A stretch of 64,000 nt of DNA from Candidatus Phytoplasma solani (GCF_040126175.1 NZ_CP155828.1:640526-704525), one strand, 5' to 3'; positions 18,457-30,178 are shown, numbered from the stretch's first letter. Numbers and translations are program-made. The notes: a model not told the origin generated them from the letters alone.

Positions 18457-19458
18457 TTATTTTTTTTTAATGAAATAATTTACAATACTTATAATAATAT
18501 ATAAAATTGATAAAAATATTGTCACAAAAGCTTCTAATAAAAACCAAACTAAAAGCCATTCACATTTTTTAGGTATTTTTTGTTCGATAAAACGATCTAG
18601 TTGATTTAAAGTATTAACCCAAACTAAACTATATAATATCAAGAAAAATAACGCCTCTAATAATCCTAAAAATAAAACAATTAATTTATTACTCCTTAAA
18701 AAAGAAGGCAAAAAAGATGTACCACAAAAAAAACTAATGATAAATAATTTTTTGAGCCAAACATGGAATCTCAAGTTAACTTTTATTTTATTAACTCTAT
18801 ATAAATAGCTTACTAAAAAAAGCACTATAAAACTTATCAAAAATGGTAATAAAACAAATAATACTAAAAAATACCTTAAAATAGTGTTTGATAAAGGCGA
18901 TGATACAAATGTAGTTGTTAATAATTTATGTTCTGCAAGATAAAAACACGCAAAATATACTCCCCATACAACAGCCAAAAAGATAGAAAATAAAAAACAA
19001 ATCCAACTAGCAAAAACATATACATCTACAAAACAATAAAATAAAAAACGTATGAAATACAATAAAACTATAATGATTAATGTTGAATACCAAAATGAAA
19101 ATAATAATGTAATTTCACATTTGAAATTAATTAAAAAACAAATAGTAATAATCGCTGATAAGATGAGAATACCAATCAAACTATATAACCTATAAAAAAC
19201 ACCTTTATGAGATATAACGGCGTCTGATTTAGTTTTTTGCAAAATATTTTCTTTTAATTGGTTAATTTTATGAATGTTTTTTTGAATAAATTTATTTTGT
19301 CTTTGATCGTCATGATGGTTATTAATATAAGTTTTGAAATTTTGTTTATAAAACTTACTTGAAGGATTGATCATAAAATCCAAATATTTAGTTTTTGTAA
19401 TGATATATAAAGCAAGACAACCAACAATAAAATTAATACCTAAATAATAATAATTCAT
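18457..19458 (-). CDS. Multi-pass membrane protein, unknown function
   Basis: 333 aa with about eight hydrophobic segments (for example ILILSAIITICFLINF and LLEALFFLILYSLVWV) and a Lys-rich tail. A charged cytoplasmic-type region lies after the first segment (residues 40-80). The start overlaps the stop of the upstream gene by ATGA, so the two are translationally linked. The 3' end occurs again as a scrap in both gene-free regions to the left. No family recognised. Confidence 0.7.
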   Translation of the reverse strand: MNYYYLGINFIVGCLALYIITKTKYLDFMINPSSKFYKQNFKTYINNHHDDQRQNKFIQKNIHKINQLKENILQKTKSDAVISHKGVFYRLYSLIGILILSAIITICFLINFKCEITLLFSFWYSTLIIIVLLYFIRFLFYCFVDVYVFASWICFLFSIFLAVVWGVYFACFYLAEHKLLTTTFVSSPLSNTILRYFLVLFVLLPFLISFIVLFLVSYLYRVNKIKVNLRFHVWLKKLFIISFFCGTSFLPSFLRSNKLIVLFLGLLEALFFLILYSLVWVNTLNQLDRFIEQKIPKKCEWLLVWFLLEAFVTIFLSILYIIISIVNYFIKKK

Positions 19459-20101
19459 TTTTTTAATTTACCACAATAAACGGTTAAGTTTTTTTGGGGT
19501 TCCATTTCTAGACCGTGTTTAGGTTGAATTAAATTTATAAGCATATGGCTAGAATCAGAAAAATTAACTCTCTTAATTAATCTATAAACACTATTATTGT
19601 TACTATCTTTCTTTAATTCATACAATTTTAATTCATTTTTGGAAGGAAAACGAAGCACAAACCCTAATGTTTTTTCATAACTATTATTTTTTATATCAAA
19701 AAGAATATTTTCTTTTTTAGATGCAAAAGACTCATATTTTTTTTCTGCCATATCAATTGCTTCAAACACCTCAGGAAAAACAATTTTCCCCCAGGTATTT
19801 CCAACAACTTTTTTAGTTCCTTTTTTTAAAGCGGTTTTGGCGATAGCATGGCCTACTTTTTGGTTTATTTTTTTCTTAATATAATTTTTATCATCAAAAT
19901 TAGCTGTTTCTAAAAAATCTGTTAAATTACTGACAAAATCAATAACACTAGTAATGAAAGAAGGAGACATATCACAATCACAAAAAGTGATATCTACTTG
20001 TTTTATTTCATTCAATTGACTAGGATCAAAAAAGAAAAAAGCTTTCCCTTGATCATTTAAAGTATAATATCTAACAATATCATTAATCATGGCAACGCCA
20101 T
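19455..20101 (-). pseudogene. 3' part of a frameshifted secreted-protein gene
   Basis: Codes KDDGVAMINDIVRYYTLND and about 200 further residues ending KLKK. It continues the upstream signal-peptide gene if one T is removed from the T-run at the joint near 20112. An independent start at MINDIV (20089) is possible, but no good ribosome binding site is seen. No domain recognised; there is a basic region (KKKINQKVGHAIAKTALKKG) in the middle. It ends in TGA overlapping the membrane-protein ATG. Confidence 0.6.
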
Positions 20102-20106
20102 CATCT

Positions 20107-20535
20107 TTAAAAATCACAAATTTTATCACCACCGTATTCTTTGGCTATTTGATAACCTGTTTTAATTACTTTAAACAATTTAGCTGGAGGAAAAAAATTC
20201 AAACCGATGTTAATAGCAGTACTGGCTATTTGAGTTTTATTAGCATACTCTTGATAAGTTCTGCAAGGAACCATTTTCATTCCTGGAAAATCATAAAACA
20301 TTCTTGCATTACTAGCAAAAACATGTCCATCTTCGTGTCGCCAAAATTTTGAATTATGTCTTTGACTATAATCTATTTCATAATCATTAGGATTAAAAGA
20401 TAGTTGATTAGTCCCACCTCCACCATAAGTAATTAAAGCAAAAACAGGAATTAAAGAAATATTTAAAAAAGAAAAGATTAAGAAAATAAAAAATAAAACT
20501 TTTATTTTAAAATTTTTAAAAAAATTAAAAGACAT
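20107..20535 (-). CDS. 5' part of a secreted-protein gene (frameshifted)
   Basis: 142 aa. The signal peptide (KIKVLFFIFLIFSFLN...) ends near IPVFA; the mature part begins LITYGGGGTNQLSF. The frame ends at a TAA directly after GATTTTTAA; a single-base change there would join it to the next gene and give a protein of about 350 aa. AGGGGG lies 4 bases before the ATG. The upstream region is the same leader type as for copies A-C, though the protein differs. Function unknown. Confidence 0.65.
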   Translation of the reverse strand: MSFNFFKNFKIKVLFFIFLIFSFLNISLIPVFALITYGGGGTNQLSFNPNDYEIDYSQRHNSKFWRHEDGHVFASNARMFYDFPGMKMVPCRTYQEYANKTQIASTAINIGLNFFPPAKLFKVIKTGYQIAKEYGGDKICDF

Positions 20536-21248
20536 AAAACCCCCTAAAAATTATTTTTTTATTTAATAAAATTAAAATATTGTATTTTTTTAAAATAGAT
20601 AATAATTTATAAAAATTAATATCTCTTTGCAAAAAATTAAAAATAACTAGAATGGAAATTTATTATCCTAAAAGATTTTTATTACCTTCTTTACTTTACT
20701 TTAATAATTTAATTATATATTTTTTATACAATTGGTTTTTGGTTGACTTTTTTATATTAGCTCATATCTTTTTAATATCGTGTATTTTGAAAATAGTAAA
20801 AATATATAACTACACATAGTATAACACTAAATAAAAAAAATGTTTAATAAATTTCACAAAATGAAATTTTGGTGAAGTGATTATGCGTCTAAGAAAACAA
20901 AAAAACGTAATTAAATAGTATTTAAGGTTTTTAAAGTTTTTTGTTTGTTTAATGTTGAAGTTTATTTTTTTCTTAACACTAATAAAACCTAATAAAAAAA
21001 AGACTTATAAACAATAAATCTTTTAATCAGTGAAAATGTAAAAAGTTTTAGTTTTGACTTAATAAATTATAAAAATTTATCAATATTAAGAAATAAAAAA
21101 AATACCCAAAATGAATTAGGTATTTTTATTTTTAGGAAAGTTATTTGTTGGTTTGAAGTCGTTTCATTTGAATGATCTGATTTTTTTATTTTCTTTACAA
21201 AGCCAAGTCATTAAATTGATAAGTTGGGAAGTAAAAGCCCCAATAGCC

Positions 21249-21660
21249 AAGGATAAAGAAGCTATTTAGTAATCGTAGTAAATTCAAAGTTAATTTTGGA
21301 ATAAATTAATGCACTGACCTACCTGGGCGAAGGTTAATGACCTTTACAAGGTGAAAATAGCTAGTAATTTCTTTCACATCAAACACAATAGAAGGGAAAG
21401 CAGGTTATCATCCCAACAAAACAGACTCACAAAGAGGAGAAAGGTCTAGAGAGGATGTAAAGAAAACTTAGAAACGAGAAATACAATAGATTAAACTGTT
21501 ATCTGGGGGATGAAACAGAGTGATTCCATTAACCCTAAACCCTGAAGGTTTCAATAACAGACTGATGAAAATCAGCGGAGATTATGGAAAGCCGTGTGCT
21601 TGGAAACTTGCTCGCACGGTTTAACAAGGTTGATTGTAAATAACCAAAACATAATCATTC
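21249..21660 (+). mobile_element. ORF-less group II intron relic
   Basis: The left part (AAGGATAAAGAAGCTATTTA and the GGCGAAGGTTAATGACCTTTACAAGG block) matches the 5' RNA region of the complete introns just before their maturase genes. The right part has a complete domain V-like hairpin at about 21590-21622 (AGCCGTGTGC..GCACGGTTT). Here an A-T pair of the full introns' stem is replaced by G-C on both sides, a paired change. No reverse transcriptase frame is present, and the 5' end of domain I is missing. Confidence 0.75.
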
Positions 21661-21675
21661 ATCGCTATTATATAA

Positions 21676-21730
21676 AATCATCTACTTAATTTTAAGTTTT
21701 AAAGAATAATTTTAAAAGCAAAAGTTGTAT
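21676..21730 (-). repeat. Worn PMU-end repeat, copy E
   Basis: AAAATCATCTACTTAATTTTAAG and the following bases resemble 44738-44790 in the same direction. It sits at the joint between island and dnaJ, so it probably marks the right edge of the first island. Confidence 0.5.
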
Positions 21731-21758
21731 TAAAAAAAAAGGAAACACCTCATATATA

Positions 21759-22799
21759 TTAGTTACTTAATTGTAATAATTTATGATAAAGTCTTTTTTC
21801 TTCCAAAGTAAGTTTAGTTGGTGTTTTTAAATGAATAACTACATATTGATCGCCTTTACGATAAGAAGAATTAAGATAAGCAATTCCTTGGTTTTTCATA
21901 CGCAGTTTATTACCTGATTGAATGCCTGCTGGTATTTTTAAATTGACTTCGCCGTAAATAGTAGGAATTAATTTATTAGAACCTAAAACAGCTTCTGGTA
22001 AAGTAATAAAAACCTCTAAAATAATATCTTGTCCTTTTCTAATAAATGATTCGTGAAGACGAATTTTAAAAGTAATATATAAATCACCTGCTTTGTTGCT
22101 GGAAGGAATAAAATTACCCTTACCATGAATTTGTAAAGACATCCCCTCTTCAATTCCTGCAGGAATCTTAAAGTTAACGGATTGTTTTATTTTTTGACGT
22201 TTCTTTCCGTGGCAAGCGTAACATTTATTTTTAATTTGTTGCCCTTTTCCGAGACACTGAGAACATGTTTGTTTAGAACGAATGTTTCCTAAAAAAGTCC
22301 TTTGTTCAGTTATAATTTGACCAAAACCATCACAATAACTACATTTAACAATATCACTAGATAATAAAGCTCCTTTACCATGACAAACTTGGCAATCAGC
22401 ATCCACCATGATATCAATGTTTTTAGAAGTTCCTAAAACTGCATCCATAAAACTAATTGTCATTTCAACTTTTTTATCATAATTAGCTTTTTGAGTGCGT
22501 TTGTTGGTACCAAAAAAATCACCAAAAGAACTAAAAATGTTTTCTTCAAAACCTTCAAAACCAGAAAAACCTTGTTGTGTTTGTGAATTATGACCAAAAC
22601 GATCATAATTAGCTTTTTTATTAGTATCACTTAAAACACTATAAGCTTCTTGAATTTCTTTAAACTTGGTTTCAGCGTTAGCTTCTTTTGAAACATCAGG
22701 ATGATATTTTTTCGCAAGAGTAAGGTAGGCTTTTTTAATTTCTGTAGGTGTTGACTCTTTATTTAATCCTAAAATTTGATAATAATCTTTTTTTGTCAT
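21759..22799 (-). CDS. dnaJ: Chaperone protein DnaJ
   Basis: Co-chaperone that stimulates DnaK ATP hydrolysis. The J domain has HPD (KKYHPDVSK), followed by a G/F-rich stretch, four CxxCxGxG zinc repeats ([32 protein letters not shown]) and the C-terminal peptide-binding domains. The longer frame from 22817 is possible, but GGAG lies 8 bases before the ATG at 22799, giving [12 protein letters not shown]. Last gene of the hrcA operon. Confidence 0.96.
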   Translation of the reverse strand: MTKKDYYQILGLNKESTPTEIKKAYLTLAKKYHPDVSKEANAETKFKEIQEAYSVLSDTNKKANYDRFGHNSQTQQGFSGFEGFEENIFSSFGDFFGTNKRTQKANYDKKVEMTISFMDAVLGTSKNIDIMVDADCQVCHGKGALLSSDIVKCSYCDGFGQIITEQRTFLGNIRSKQTCSQCLGKGQQIKNKCYACHGKKRQKIKQSVNFKIPAGIEEGMSLQIHGKGNFIPSSNKAGDLYITFKIRLHESFIRKGQDIILEVFITLPEAVLGSNKLIPTIYGEVNLKIPAGIQSGNKLRMKNQGIAYLNSSYRKGDQYVVIHLKTPTKLTLEEKRLYHKLLQLSN

Positions 22800-22831
22800 A
22801 TTAGTTACTCCAGCCAATAATCAAAACAAAG

Positions 22832-22847
22832 GGGGTGATTTTACCCC
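22832..22847 (-). terminator. Hairpin between dnaK and dnaJ
   Basis: GGGGTAAAATCACCCC, followed on the minus strand by CTTTGTTTT. It may reduce read-through into dnaJ or protect the dnaK end. The T-run is better on the plus strand, where no gene needs it. Confidence 0.5.
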
Positions 22848-22869
22848 TTTTTTTGATTATTTTGATAGT

Positions 22870-25345
<2,476 letters not shown>

Positions 25346-25382
25346 TTTTCTAAACCTCTTCTTTTAATATTTTTGAAAAATT

Positions 25383-26405
25383 TTATTCCTGGTTTAATTT
25401 TGATAAATGAATTGATAAGTATTCTAAAAGAGGAATAATTTTAGGATATTTCATCCAAGAAGGCCCTAAAATAGCAATTGTTCCTCTTTCATTTTCGTTA
25501 ACAAAGAAAGGAATAGATAAAATCATACAATCTTTTACAGGGGTTAATTGCAATTCATCTGACAACTTAAAAGACAATCCTTCTTGATGGAGCATAATTT
25601 TTAACAATTCTTTGCGTTCTAAAAGATTCATAAATTTTTTAATTAATTCTAAATTGCTAAATTCTTTTTTTTCAGCCATCTTAGAAACTCCCGCAAAATA
25701 CATATTTTCTGAAGCAAATCTGCTAAAAGCTTCAATAAATAAAGCAATTAATTGTTCTTGAAAAATAATATATTTCGCAATAGTTTGTTTAAAAAAATCA
25801 CTTTGAATAGTTGAAACAGCTTCTGATAAATATTTTCCCACCAACAAATCACTAATAATTTTGACTACATCTTTTAAATAATAAATACTAATCTCTTTTG
25901 TTTGATCCAAAGAAATATTTTGATGTTGGACATTACCTTTGTCACTGATAATTAAAATTAAAGCCTGAGTGTAATTTAAAGGAATAAAATCAATTTTAGT
26001 GATTTTACTATGATTAAAAACATCAGCTCCAATCGCCATAGCTGTATAACTAGTTAGATTATTAAGTAATTCCAACGCTTCTTTAATCACTTTATCTTTA
26101 TGAAAACTTTTTTTTTGAATCACTTTATCAATTAAGGGAAACAAACTAGCCACATCGTGATCTCTAGTTAATAAATGGGTTAAATAATAAGTATAACCTT
26201 TAAAAGAAGGGATTCTTCCGCTTGAAGTGTGGTTTTTTTTTAAAAAACCTTCTTTTTCTAGTTTTACCATATCATAACGAATAGTAGCACTACAAAACTG
26301 AAATTCAGGCAAATGAATTAACGATTTAGAACCTACTGGTTGTCCTTTTTGGGAATAGTTTTCAACTACAGCCTTTAAAATTAATTTTTTTCTATCTGAA
26401 AGCAC
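25383..26405 (-). CDS. hrcA: Heat-inducible transcription repressor HrcA
   Basis: Represses its own chaperone operon by binding CIRCE. Winged-helix start (LSDRKKLILKAVVENY), then GSKSL and SSATIRYDMVKLEKEGFL-type recognition helix, and a C-terminal part ending in GPSWMKYPKIIPLLEYLS. The GTG at 26405 is the better start: AGAGG lies 8 bases before it and the product begins MLSDRKK, as usual for HrcA. The frame can be opened from GTG at 26414, but that leaves no room for a ribosome binding site. Confidence 0.94.
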   Translation of the reverse strand: MLSDRKKLILKAVVENYSQKGQPVGSKSLIHLPEFQFCSATIRYDMVKLEKEGFLKKNHTSSGRIPSFKGYTYYLTHLLTRDHDVASLFPLIDKVIQKKSFHKDKVIKEALELLNNLTSYTAMAIGADVFNHSKITKIDFIPLNYTQALILIISDKGNVQHQNISLDQTKEISIYYLKDVVKIISDLLVGKYLSEAVSTIQSDFFKQTIAKYIIFQEQLIALFIEAFSRFASENMYFAGVSKMAEKKEFSNLELIKKFMNLLERKELLKIMLHQEGLSFKLSDELQLTPVKDCMILSIPFFVNENERGTIAILGPSWMKYPKIIPLLEYLSIHLSKLNQE

Positions 26406-26417
26406 AATCGACACCTC

Positions 26418-26443
26418 TTAGCACTCAAACTAACGACTGCCAA
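26418..26443 (-). promoter_or_regulatory. CIRCE-like operator
   Basis: Half-sites TTGGCAGTC and GAGTGCTAA are separated by 8 bases, between the promoter and the hrcA start. The right half equals the CIRCE consensus. The left differs from TTAGCACTC at two positions and the spacer is one shorter than usual. Probably the HrcA binding site of the whole operon. Confidence 0.78.
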
Positions 26444-26447
26444 TAAT

Positions 26448-26476
26448 ATTATATGATTTTTTTATCACATTGTCAA
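26448..26476 (-). promoter_or_regulatory. Promoter of the hrcA-grpE-dnaK-dnaJ operon
   Basis: TTGACA at 26476-26471 and TATAAT at 26453-26448 with a 17-base spacer: a perfect housekeeping-sigma promoter, just upstream of the CIRCE-like operator. Confidence 0.88.
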
Positions 26477-26740
26477 CATCTTTTTTTTCTTAAATAAAAT
26501 TAAATTTATTTTTTGGGTTATAATTTAACGATAGTGCGCTTAACTACAAAAAATAGACTACCCCAAAAAAAACTGAACTGGTTTAAAGCAACCTTTTACT
26601 ACAAAAATTACGAAAGAAATTAAAGACGAAGTAAACAAAAAAGTCGAAAAAGTAACTTCTTGGTTCCGCAAATGGTTTTAAGGTAAATTAAAAAGTTAAA
26701 TATGTTAAAATACTTTTATATTAAAAAGTCTTACAAAGGA
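26477..26740. other. Gene-free joint with an insertion-sequence scar and a peptide scrap
   Basis: Contains the second orphan IS3-type end and, directly behind it at 26593-26682, a coding scrap reading ITKEIKDEVNKKVEKVTSWF and ending RKWF with a stop. The scrap has no start and looks like the last codons of a lost gene. Confidence 0.5.
26554..26592. repeat. Orphan IS3-type end (copy 2)
   Basis: TAGACTACCCC, A-run, CTGAACTGGTTTAAAGCAAC; same direction as 5802-5839. The two copies bracket the first island plus the stress operon. Confidence 0.55.
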
Positions 26741-26749
26741 ATTAATAAC

Positions 26750-27382
26750 CGTGATCAAAAATTAAAAAAATAATCAAATGGTTTTTCTTAATAATTATTT
26801 TTCTTGTGGTAATTCTTATTGGTTTTATTATCTTAACCGAAACAGGAGTGATTAAACTCCCTAAAGACCTTATACCTACCTTTCAAGAAACCAAATCAAA
26901 CCTTATGAAAGAATGGGAAAAAATAGATAGTCGTGGCAAAATAATCCCTATGATTCACATCCATTATATCTTGGATGGCCTTTAATGGGGTTAGTTATTA
27001 TCAACAACAACTCGCTAATAAAGACAATATTGGATCTTTTCCAATTAATGACCATCCAAGATCGTCTCCAATCCCAAAAAGAACCCTCTAATCTACCAAT
27101 TTACGTCAAAAACCTCCACCCTTATGACCGTTGGAATGAAGATTGTGATACTTATAACCATAACACTTTAGACGGCTTCGGCGGCTCATCTTTTGATATG
27201 GAAGATGACAGTCATTTATATTCAAATATCAATTTCGAAAAACAACAATTCAATGGCCTAGATTATAACAAATTAATCCTTAAATACAAAGGCCCCCAAA
27301 CACTTCTTACAAAGAAGACAAAGACTACTACCTTGGACGTGCTCGTTTGGTTAATGCAGACTTTAAAGATTCAACCAACTTT
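26750..27382 (+). pseudogene. Decayed gene for a membrane-anchored protein
   Basis: After AAAGGAATTAATAACC a GTG could start VIKIKKIIKWFFLI if one A were removed from an A-run; the hydrophobic anchor (FLVVILIGFIILTE) and a soluble part up to HIHYILDGL follow. Further frames carry NKDNIGSFPINDHPRSSPIP, then NLHPYDRWNEDCDTYNHNT up to KYKGP, then SYKEDKDYYLGRARLVNADF, which breaks off at the left arm of the inverted repeat (27382). At least three frameshifts make it a pseudogene; the 154-codon frame at 26985-27449 is only a mosaic of these. Function unknown. Confidence 0.6.
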
Positions 27383-27475
27383 GCGCTGTTCCGTTTTTTT
27401 GGACATTTTTTTATTTAAAAATTACTCTTTAAGACTTAAAAATAAGTAGATAATTTCATATCTTTTCAAACAAAC
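27383..27475 (+). repeat. PMU-end repeat, copy C
   Basis: GCGCTGTTCCG, then a T-rich stretch with CTCTTTAAGACT and AATTTCATATCTTTTC. Related to the sigF leader (30219-30342). It forms the outer tip of the left arm. Confidence 0.7.
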
Positions 27476-27704
27476 AAATTATTAAAATTACAAATAAAAA
27501 ATGTCTAAACTTTTTTTAAATTTGCTAGTTTCAAAAGATATTTTTTTTAAATATTATATCATTTCACTAACTAGCTAGGGAAAAAAAGTGGAAAATCCCC
27601 CTAGAAAATAAAATTAAAATTATTTTTTTACGCAATTATGTTGTTTTTAAAAAAAGGTGCAAAAAGATAACCTTTTTCAAGATTGAATATTTAAATAAAA
27701 AATA

Positions 27705-28667
27705 TTATCTAAAATTTAAGAAATATTGAGAGGGAGATAAATAATTTAATTTAGCTAAAAACCATTTAGTATTCCAAAATTTAGGAAATTGATTGATTAT
27801 TTTTTTAACTTTTTCGGTTGATTTTTGAAATAAAAATGGATTTTGATATTGTAAAATGCTTTTCATTTGGCCGAAAAAATTTTCAATGACTGCGTTGTCC
27901 TTTGGATTGGCTTTACGCGACATACTAATTAAAAAACCTTTTTTCGTTAAAGTTTGTTGGATTTTTTGAGATTGATAAACTGTGCCCTGATCAGAGTGAA
28001 TGATGCATGGATTTTTTAATTTAGGTAATTTTTTAATTGTATTTAAAATTAATTCTTTATTTTGATACTTTGAAGTATGCCAAGAAATAATTTGGTTGTT
28101 AAAAGAATCGATAATACAAGAAAAATATAAAAACCCTTGGGAAGTTTTAAAATAAGTGATGTCGGTAAATAGTTTTTGCATGGGATTAGTTGATATAAAG
28201 TCTTGATTGATTAGATTGTCTACTACTTTTAATTTAGGTTTTAAATTGTTTTTATAACTATATTTATTTTTTTTAATTCTTAAACGACAACAAATGCCAT
28301 TTTCTTTCATAATTGAATAAACTTTTTTCTTGGTAATTATTTCATTAAAGGTTTGTTGATATAAATTAGTGATTTTCCGATGGCCGAAAAAATATTGATT
28401 ATTTAAACATAAAGCATTAATTCTTTTTTGTTGTAAAAGGTTTTTTTCTTCTTTTTCTTTAATTTTATTTTCGACTTTCAACCAATAATAATAAGTACTT
28501 CTTTTGATTTTGATAGTTTTTAAAATTGTGGTTAAATTTAAACTATTTTTAAATTTTTTGACTAAATTAAAAACTGTTTTTTTATTAGTTTTTTGGGTTG
28601 TTTTCATTAGAGTTTGTAATAATTTATTTTTTTGTTTTAATATTTCTTTTGATTTTATATTTTTCAT
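27705..28667 (-). CDS. tra5: IS3-family (IS150-like) transposase, left-arm copy
   Basis: 320 aa. DDE catalytic core of the retroviral-integrase type: FTDITYF (first Asp), HSDQGTVYQS (second Asp), NAVIENFFGQMK (Glu). The upstream part with RSTYYYWLK is the usual start of an IS3 OrfB. No separate OrfA frame is evident. Differs from the right-arm copy by a two-codon deletion (KSILQ against KSKSILQ) and a few substitutions. Probably moves the element or the whole PMU. Confidence 0.9.
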   Translation of the reverse strand: MKNIKSKEILKQKNKLLQTLMKTTQKTNKKTVFNLVKKFKNSLNLTTILKTIKIKRSTYYYWLKVENKIKEKEEKNLLQQKRINALCLNNQYFFGHRKITNLYQQTFNEIITKKKVYSIMKENGICCRLRIKKNKYSYKNNLKPKLKVVDNLINQDFISTNPMQKLFTDITYFKTSQGFLYFSCIIDSFNNQIISWHTSKYQNKELILNTIKKLPKLKNPCIIHSDQGTVYQSQKIQQTLTKKGFLISMSRKANPKDNAVIENFFGQMKSILQYQNPFLFQKSTEKVKKIINQFPKFWNTKWFLAKLNYLSPSQYFLNFR

Positions 28668-29141
28668 GATTGAAATATCGTTTTCCTTTTTTTTATATCA
28701 TATACATAAATTATTATAGCTCTAATAATTGTATTTGTTTTTAAAAAAAAGGGGGGTACGCGCAATTTGGGGGGCTCTTTCTTTTTCGTCTTTTTTCTTT
28801 TATTATATATACTTATAAATTTTGTTAGCGCTTCAGCGCGTTTAGGGCTTTTGGTTGGTTTTGGATTTAAAAAATCTCTTTTAATAATTGGAAGGGGAAA
28901 TGGGGAATTATTTTTATATCGAATAATAATAATGATGGGTAAAGGATATAACGATAATATCAAATATCGAGTATCATTATCATTATCGATATAATATATA
29001 AAATATCACCCCCCCTTTAATGTTTGGTTTTGGCAAGGAAATTTAACTATTCAAATGGTAACAAAGTGGTAACTGAGTGGTAACAAAGTGGTAACTGAGT
29101 GGTAACAAAGTGGTAACCAAAAGGTAATAAAGTGGTAATAA
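28668..29141. other. Origin-like non-coding region, left arm
   Basis: Holds a palindrome-rich AT block with repeated ATTATCATTATCGATAT-like words (about 28940-28995), a run of seven C, the hairpin GCGCTTCAGCGC (about 28830) and the phased repeats at 29057-29144. A 99-codon frame running toward tra5 (28963-28664) has an unlikely composition. Same as 43048-43521 in reverse. Confidence 0.6.
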
Positions 29142-29144
29142 TTA
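29057..29144 (-). repeat. Eight phased 11-bp repeats (iteron-like), left arm
   Basis: Units GGTAACAAAGT and GGTAACTGAGT alternate, then decay to GGTAACCAAAA, GGTAATAAAGT and GGTAATAATTA. The period is 11 bases, close to one helical turn, so binding sites would line up on one face. Confidence 0.9.
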
Positions 29145-29789
29145 TTTATTAATTTTTGTTTCTTTTTTATTTAAATTTGATAAATATCCAGATCTAAGCT
29201 TTTTAACACGATAGCCTTGTTTATTTTTGGTAATAAATAATTTTATATATTTTAAATCTTCTAACTGATAATAAATAACATTTAATCCTTTTTTATAGTT
29301 TGTGTTGATGGGGTTATTGTATTTATCTAGTTTTTTGGTATCTAATTTATATAATTTTAAAGTGTCTAGTTTGTCTACATTTATTTTGCCTATCAATTCT
29401 TTAATGTAGTCTTTTTGTTCGTTAAGATAATTAATTTGGAAGATAGGGAAATGCGTTTTAAGGGTATTATTTTGGCTTTTAAGGGGCGTTGTGGGGTTGG
29501 TGAGTGTTATATTATTATTATCGTTTTCAGGAGAACGATTTTTGATTATTTCTATTCTATACTTTTTGATTTCTTCTAAGATTTGAGGGTCTACAAAGAG
29601 GGTTTGGTTTTTTGGGCGGTAATTTGCTTGTTGATAGGAATTTTTCTTTTTAGAGTGAGAAACAATCGTAATATTTAATAAATCTTGTTTTAATGTTTGT
29701 AAAAAGTTTTTAATTTGAACTAAGTCGTTGGGGAGTGATTTTGTTTCCCAACCTCCGATTCTAATTTCTTGGTTTGTGTCGTTTTTCAT
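29142..29789 (-). CDS. Conserved PMU protein of unknown function, left-arm copy
   Basis: 215 aa, identical to the product of 42400-43047. Soluble, Lys- and Asn-rich, no signal peptide or recognised motif; an acidic-basic middle (PENDNNNITLTNPTTPL) separates an N-terminal domain from a C-terminal one ending in basic residues (GYRVKKLRSGYLSNLNKK). AAAAGGAGAAAAAA precedes the ATG. Its stop codon lies at the edge of the phased repeats, so a DNA-binding role at those repeats is a reasonable guess, not shown. Confidence 0.75.
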   Translation of the reverse strand: MKNDTNQEIRIGGWETKSLPNDLVQIKNFLQTLKQDLLNITIVSHSKKKNSYQQANYRPKNQTLFVDPQILEEIKKYRIEIIKNRSPENDNNNITLTNPTTPLKSQNNTLKTHFPIFQINYLNEQKDYIKELIGKINVDKLDTLKLYKLDTKKLDKYNNPINTNYKKGLNVIYYQLEDLKYIKLFITKNKQGYRVKKLRSGYLSNLNKKETKINK

Positions 29790-29947
29790 TTTTTTCTCCT
29801 TTTAGATTGTTTTGTTGGCTATAAAAATAATAACCCCTAATTTGCGAAAATAAAACGCAAAATTTAGGGGTATATACGTGTTTATAAGGGTATGTTAATG
29901 TGGTTTATATGTGCGAGTGTAATATGTTGGTGAAAAAAAGTAATAAT

Positions 29948-30178
29948 TTAATTAATTACTTCAACTTTGTATTCTCCAAAGAAATGAACGGCTAAATCGA
30001 CTATGATTTTCTTTTTGGCCTCTTCATAAGTAATGTATGGAGCTAAAAAACATTTTTGATATGCTTCTTTTCCGTATTGACGTAATAAATCATCAACATC
30101 TTTACAAGTTTTGTCATAAGGGGGTAAAATGCGTCTAATGATAAGCTCCACAAAAATAGAACCAGTTGAGAGCAACAA
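29948..30178 (-). pseudogene. dnaG: Duplicated 3' end of dnaG
   Basis: The last 62 codons (RRILPPYDKTCKDVDD onward) equal the end of the full dnaG at 40916-42241. The first 14 codons come from unrelated DNA beyond the repeat joint at 30139. It has no zinc or toprim domain and cannot be a primase; it is the copied edge of the inverted repeat. Confidence 0.9.
30144..30163. repeat. IS-end-like scrap at the inner joint
   Basis: AGCTCCACAAAAATAGAACC resembles AGCTCCACGAAAAGTGAACT at 5533-5552. It lies five bases inside the joint where the left arm stops, so the joint may have formed at an old insertion-sequence end. Confidence 0.4.

Larger units (their letters stand above)
20536..21758. other. 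Gene-free region: leader, intron relic and island edge
   Basis: 20536-21030 is the fourth copy of the shared leader (with the hairpin at 20997-21022). A short hairpin with AATACCC..GGTATTTTTATTT lies at about 21100-21128. 21249-21660 is a group II intron relic, and 21676-21730 is a worn copy of the PMU-end repeat. dnaJ begins its 3' end directly after. Confidence 0.6.
27382..30139 (-). repeat. Left arm of a 2.76-kb inverted repeat
   Basis: Reverse complement of 42050-44812 with few differences. Contains tra5, a small doubtful frame, phased 11-bp repeats, the 215-residue gene and the last 62 codons of dnaG. Matching stops sharply at 27382/44812 and at 30139/42050. Confidence 0.93.

Noticed and set aside
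18457..20535. UGA read as tryptophan, as in mycoplasmas
   Set aside because: TGA ends the gene at 19455 in an ATGA overlap, and conserved tryptophans in core genes are TGG. This fits the phytoplasma and acholeplasma standard code.
26985..27449. 154-codon gene
   Set aside because: It crosses the inverted-repeat joint at 27382, and the most protein-like segments lie in three different frames; treated as a pseudogene.
29057..29144. Possible CRISPR array
   Set aside because: Units are only 11 bases and directly adjoining, with no spacers, and no cas genes are present. The 21-base repeats are coding heptads without spacers.
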